A stretch of 7,054 nt of DNA from Phycisphaeraceae bacterium (GTDB lineage Bacteria; Planctomycetota; Phycisphaerae; Phycisphaerales; Phycisphaeraceae). The notes beneath the pieces were generated by a model. That model had not been told where the DNA came from. It saw only the letters and a list, made by a program, of their open reading frames with translations, and made no database searches. Position numbers and translations under genes: made by a program. Shown in pieces: positions 5,296-7,054 of this stretch. Where the stretch lies: contig SKPT01000319.1 in the NCBI GenBank assembly GCA_007119405.1, positions 1-7,054 of the forward strand, in the 5' to 3' direction. Each line of letters opens with the position of its first letter. The first letter of the stretch is position 1.

Positions 5296-5320
5296 GGCGG
5301 TGCCCCGGTCGGGGCACGCC
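5296..5320. repeat. Strong hairpin upstream of the repeat-protein gene
   Basis: GTGCCCC (5300-5306) and GGGGCAC (5311-5317) form a perfect 7-bp stem around GGTC. It extends by GGC (5296-5298) with GCC (5318-5320) past one bulged G. It ends 17 nt before the ribosome binding site of the gene starting at 5351. There is no T-run, so it is more likely a leader hairpin or operator-like site than a terminator. Confidence 0.35.
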
Positions 5321-5350
5321 GCTTCGTGGCCGTCAGCGGGAGGTCAGATC

Positions 5351-7054
5351 ATGCGCCACTTCGCTTTCCCGACCGGCCCCCACGGCCCGAGCCACCACCG
5401 CCAGCGCCCCCGTCACCGCCTGGCTTTGGCACTGGTGGCAGTCACGCTCCTGGCCGCTGCCGCGACGGGCCACGCCGGGCACAACGGCGATGAGCACTTC
5501 TGGGACGAGGGCGTCGACGGGACGTTCGGCGCCCCCGGCTTCTGGAGCGAAGGTGCCCCGCCCGGCAGTGGGGAGTTCGCGATTTTCAACGTCCCCGGCG
5601 AATTCACCGTGGATTTCGACGCCGATCACGACAACGATCGGCTGCGGCTCCACGACGGCGCGGTGACGTTCGATCTGATGTTCCGCGGGATTGCGCACAC
5701 GTACGCGCTCACCAATCCCACAGCGTCGGTTCCGGACCTGCTCTTTCCCGACCCGACGGATGCGTCGATCGCAATCGGGGATGAGAGCGGCGACCAGGCA
5801 TCGCTCGTCCTGGCCGGCGGGGCGATCACGGGCGTCCAGGCTCGCCTCGGTAATGAGCCGGACAGCAGCGGCACGCTGCATGTCACGGGTGATCAGGCGC
5901 AGGTCGAGCTGAGCAGCGCGCTCTACGTCGGCTTCGAGGGTACCGGCACGCTGGCGATCGAGGACGGCGCGGGCGTGGTCAACACGAGCAGCGTCATCGG
6001 CACTCGTGATTTCGGGGCCAATGCCGTCACCGTCACCGGCGCAGAATCGCACTGGACCAACAACGGCACGCTGACGATCGGCGGCGAAGGCACCCACACT
6101 TTCGCCGAGGCCGGGGCCGGCTCGCTGACCATCGCCGACGGAGCAACTGTTTCGAGTGGTTCCGCCACCGTCGGTTCCCAAAGCGGCTCGACGGGCAGCG
6201 CGACCGTCACGGGCGCGGGTTCGTCGTGGCAGGCCACGGGCAGGTTGTTCGTCGGGCACCGCGGCACAGGGACACTCGTGATCGAAGAGGGGGCCGCGGT
6301 ATCGAGCAACGGCGGCAGCATCGGTAGCTCGACGGACGATCCGCCCGGTTCGGGTTCGGGCGTGGTCAACGTCAGCGGACAGGACACCTCCTGGACCAAC
6401 ACGTCCAGGGTGATCGTCGGCGCCACAAGCAGTGGGAGCATGAGCGTGCAGGACGGCGCCGAGGTCGTCAGCACCGGTGGCAGCATCGGAACAAGCGGCG
6501 ATGGGGACGTCACGATCATGGGTGAAGGCTCATCATGGGTCAACACCGGCTCGCTGCGGATCGGTTTCCGCCTCACGGCAGGATCCGGGGCAGGCCACGG
6601 CGTCCTGAGCATCGCGCATGGCGGACACCTCTCGAACACCGACGTCCACATCGGGCGGGGCACGGGTTCGAGCGGACACGTTGAGATGATCGGGCCCAAC
6701 GCAAGCTGGACGGCCGACGGGTCGTTCTACGTCGCCGGCGACGAGGAGGAGGCGGGTGGGGCAGGCTCGGTGACGATCGGGCCCGGGGCGGCCCTTTACA
6801 TTGAAGGGCTGCTCAGGATCTGGGACGAAGGCGTGGTCAATGTGCACGGCGGCGCCATCCGCTTCGACGATCGCACCGGGCCGGGGCAGTTGAACTTCAC
6901 GACGGGCACCGTTGAGGTTGGCGGCGATCGCATGGTGGGCGTTGACGCGGTGGTCGACGAGCTTTTCGGGTCCGCCGTCGTCCTGCCGAGCCCGGTGGAG
7001 TTCGGCATCGGGGGCACGGCGACGTTGCTGGCGCCGGTGACGGTTGACGGCGGA
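5351..7054 (+). CDS. Exported T5SS/PEP-CTERM-associated repeat protein (runs off the right edge)
   Basis: 568 residues are visible with no stop. The ATG at 5351 follows GGGAGG (5338-5343) with a 7-nt spacer, a strong ribosome binding site. A signal peptide is evident: a long His/Arg-rich start (1-23), a hydrophobic core LALALVAVTLLAAAA (24-38), and likely cleavage after A42 (TGHA). Residues 43-170 form an N-terminal domain. Six degenerate repeats follow at about 173-501, of the form G-x-V-T-V-T-G-x-x-S-x-W ... L-x-V-G ... G-T-L-x-I-x-D-G-A-x-V-S. This fits the T5SS/PEP-CTERM-associated repeat found in autotransporters and sortase-like anchored surface proteins, which fold as a beta-helix. Glycine, serine and threonine are abundant and cysteine is absent from the visible part. 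The C-terminus, where a PEP-CTERM anchor or autotransporter barrel would lie, is outside the window. Role: probable surface or extracellular matrix protein. Confidence 0.82.
   Translation, partial: MRHFAFPTGPHGPSHHRQRPRHRLALALVAVTLLAAAATGHAGHNGDEHFWDEGVDGTFGAPGFWSEGAPPGSGEFAIFNVPGEFTVDFDADHDNDRLRLHDGAVTFDLMFRGIAHTYALTNPTASVPDLLFPDPTDASIAIGDESGDQASLVLAGGAITGVQARLGNEPDSSGTLHVTGDQAQVELSSALYVGFEGTGTLAIEDGAGVVNTSSVIGTRDFGANAVTVTGAESHWTNNGTLTIGGEGTHTFAEAGAGSLTIADGATVSSGSATVGSQSGSTGSATVTGAGSSWQATGRLFVGHRGTGTLVIEEGAAVSSNGGSIGSSTDDPPGSGSGVVNVSGQDTSWTNTSRVIVGATSSGSMSVQDGAEVVSTGGSIGTSGDGDVTIMGEGSSWVNTGSLRIGFRLTAGSGAGHGVLSIAHGGHLSNTDVHIGRGTGSSGHVEMIGPNASWTADGSFYVAGDEEEAGGAGSVTIGPGAALYIEGLLRIWDEGVVNVHGGAIRFDDRTGPGQLNFTTGTVEVGGDRMVGVDAVVDELFGSAVVLPSPVEFGIGGTATLLAPVTVDGG
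5867..6853 (+). repeat. Six in-frame beta-helix repeats
   Basis: Degenerate units of about 46-62 residues at 5867-6004, 6017-6187, 6191-6331, 6359-6499, 6503-6667 and 6668-6853. The best conserved features are a Trp in an SxW turn (ESHW, SSW, TSW, SSW, ASW) in units 2-6, an (L/V)x(V/I)G strand, a GTL-like strand, and DGA or GGx before a short VS/VV strand. Unit 1 lacks the Trp. Units 5 and 6 carry Gly/Ala- and Glu-rich insertions. The units differ too much at DNA level to recombine easily, so this is an old expansion. Confidence 0.7.

Larger units (their letters stand above)
4749..5350. other. About 600 bp without a convincing gene, holding remnants and inverted repeats
   Basis: All frames here lack recognisable full domains. 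Open frames exist on both strands but are rich in Arg, Pro and Ser and cross obvious hairpins. Contents: an inverted repeat at 4757-4790; a 9-nt direct repeat GCGCACCAA at 4793-4801 and 4807-4815; the palindrome GAACCGGTTC (4840-4849); a short minus-strand zinc-ribbon-like coding remnant (about 4888-4974); a tRNA-Pro-like pseudogene (5039-5103); the palindrome CGTGGCCACG (5285-5294); and a strong hairpin at 5296-5320 just before the next gene. Confidence 0.5.

Noticed and set aside
4555..5493. Plus-strand open frame of 312 codons across the gap after the operon
   Set aside because: It begins inside the RraA-like gene in another frame, crosses the tRNA remnant and hairpins, and overlaps the start of the repeat-protein gene. 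Composition is Arg/Pro/Ser-rich with no domain.
5333..6699. Minus-strand open frames of 308 and 258 codons opposite the repeat protein
   Set aside because: They mirror the repeats of the sense gene as Pro/Val/Ser-rich or Arg/Ala-rich sequence. The sense strand has a strong ribosome binding site, a signal peptide and a known repeat type.

Overview
GC-rich bacterial chromosomal DNA. Three things point, as inference only, to the Planctomycetota (for example Phycisphaerae or Pirellulales): a secreted protein built of T5SS/PEP-CTERM-associated repeats, the C-terminal half of a TIM-barrel sugar isomerase of a type I associate with planctomycetes, and an operon rich in sugar-acid enzymes. No rRNA, intact tRNA, CRISPR array or transposase gene was seen.

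Layout. (1) Positions 1-205, minus strand: the first 68 codons of an MgtE-type magnesium transporter gene. It is preceded by about 285 nt of hairpin-rich leader (206-490) and a good sigma70-like promoter (497-525, TTGACA-17 nt-TAGAGT). The last part of the leader can pair with the Shine-Dalgarno sequence and the A of the start codon. (2) 526-740: no convincing gene; one strong inverted repeat. (3) 741-1202, minus strand: the C-terminal half of a xylose-isomerase-like TIM-barrel protein, apparently truncated. (4) 1203-1345: divergent intergenic region. (5) 1346-4748, plus strand: four genes separated by only 24-25 nt, evidently one operon: amidohydrolase-2 family hydrolase, enolase-superfamily (mandelate racemase/muconate lactonizing) enzyme, left-handed beta-helix acyltransferase of the NeuD/PglD type, and an RraA/HMG-aldolase-like protein. 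(6) 4749-5350: about 600 bp without a convincing gene, holding a degenerate tRNA-Pro-like 3' half and several inverted repeats. (7) 5351-7054, plus strand: the start of a large exported beta-helical repeat protein that runs off the window.

How it works together. The operon reads most simply as a sugar-acid route: an amidohydrolase (lactonase or other hydrolase), an acid-sugar dehydratase-like enolase-superfamily enzyme, and a retro-aldol enzyme that would split the resulting keto acid. An acyltransferase of the kind usually found in glycan biosynthesis sits in the middle, which is unusual and leaves open an acylated substrate or a biosynthetic role. The substrate cannot be read from the sequence. 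The most promising undescribed element is the mgtE leader, which has the architecture of a cis-regulatory RNA but matches no riboswitch class I could recognise.
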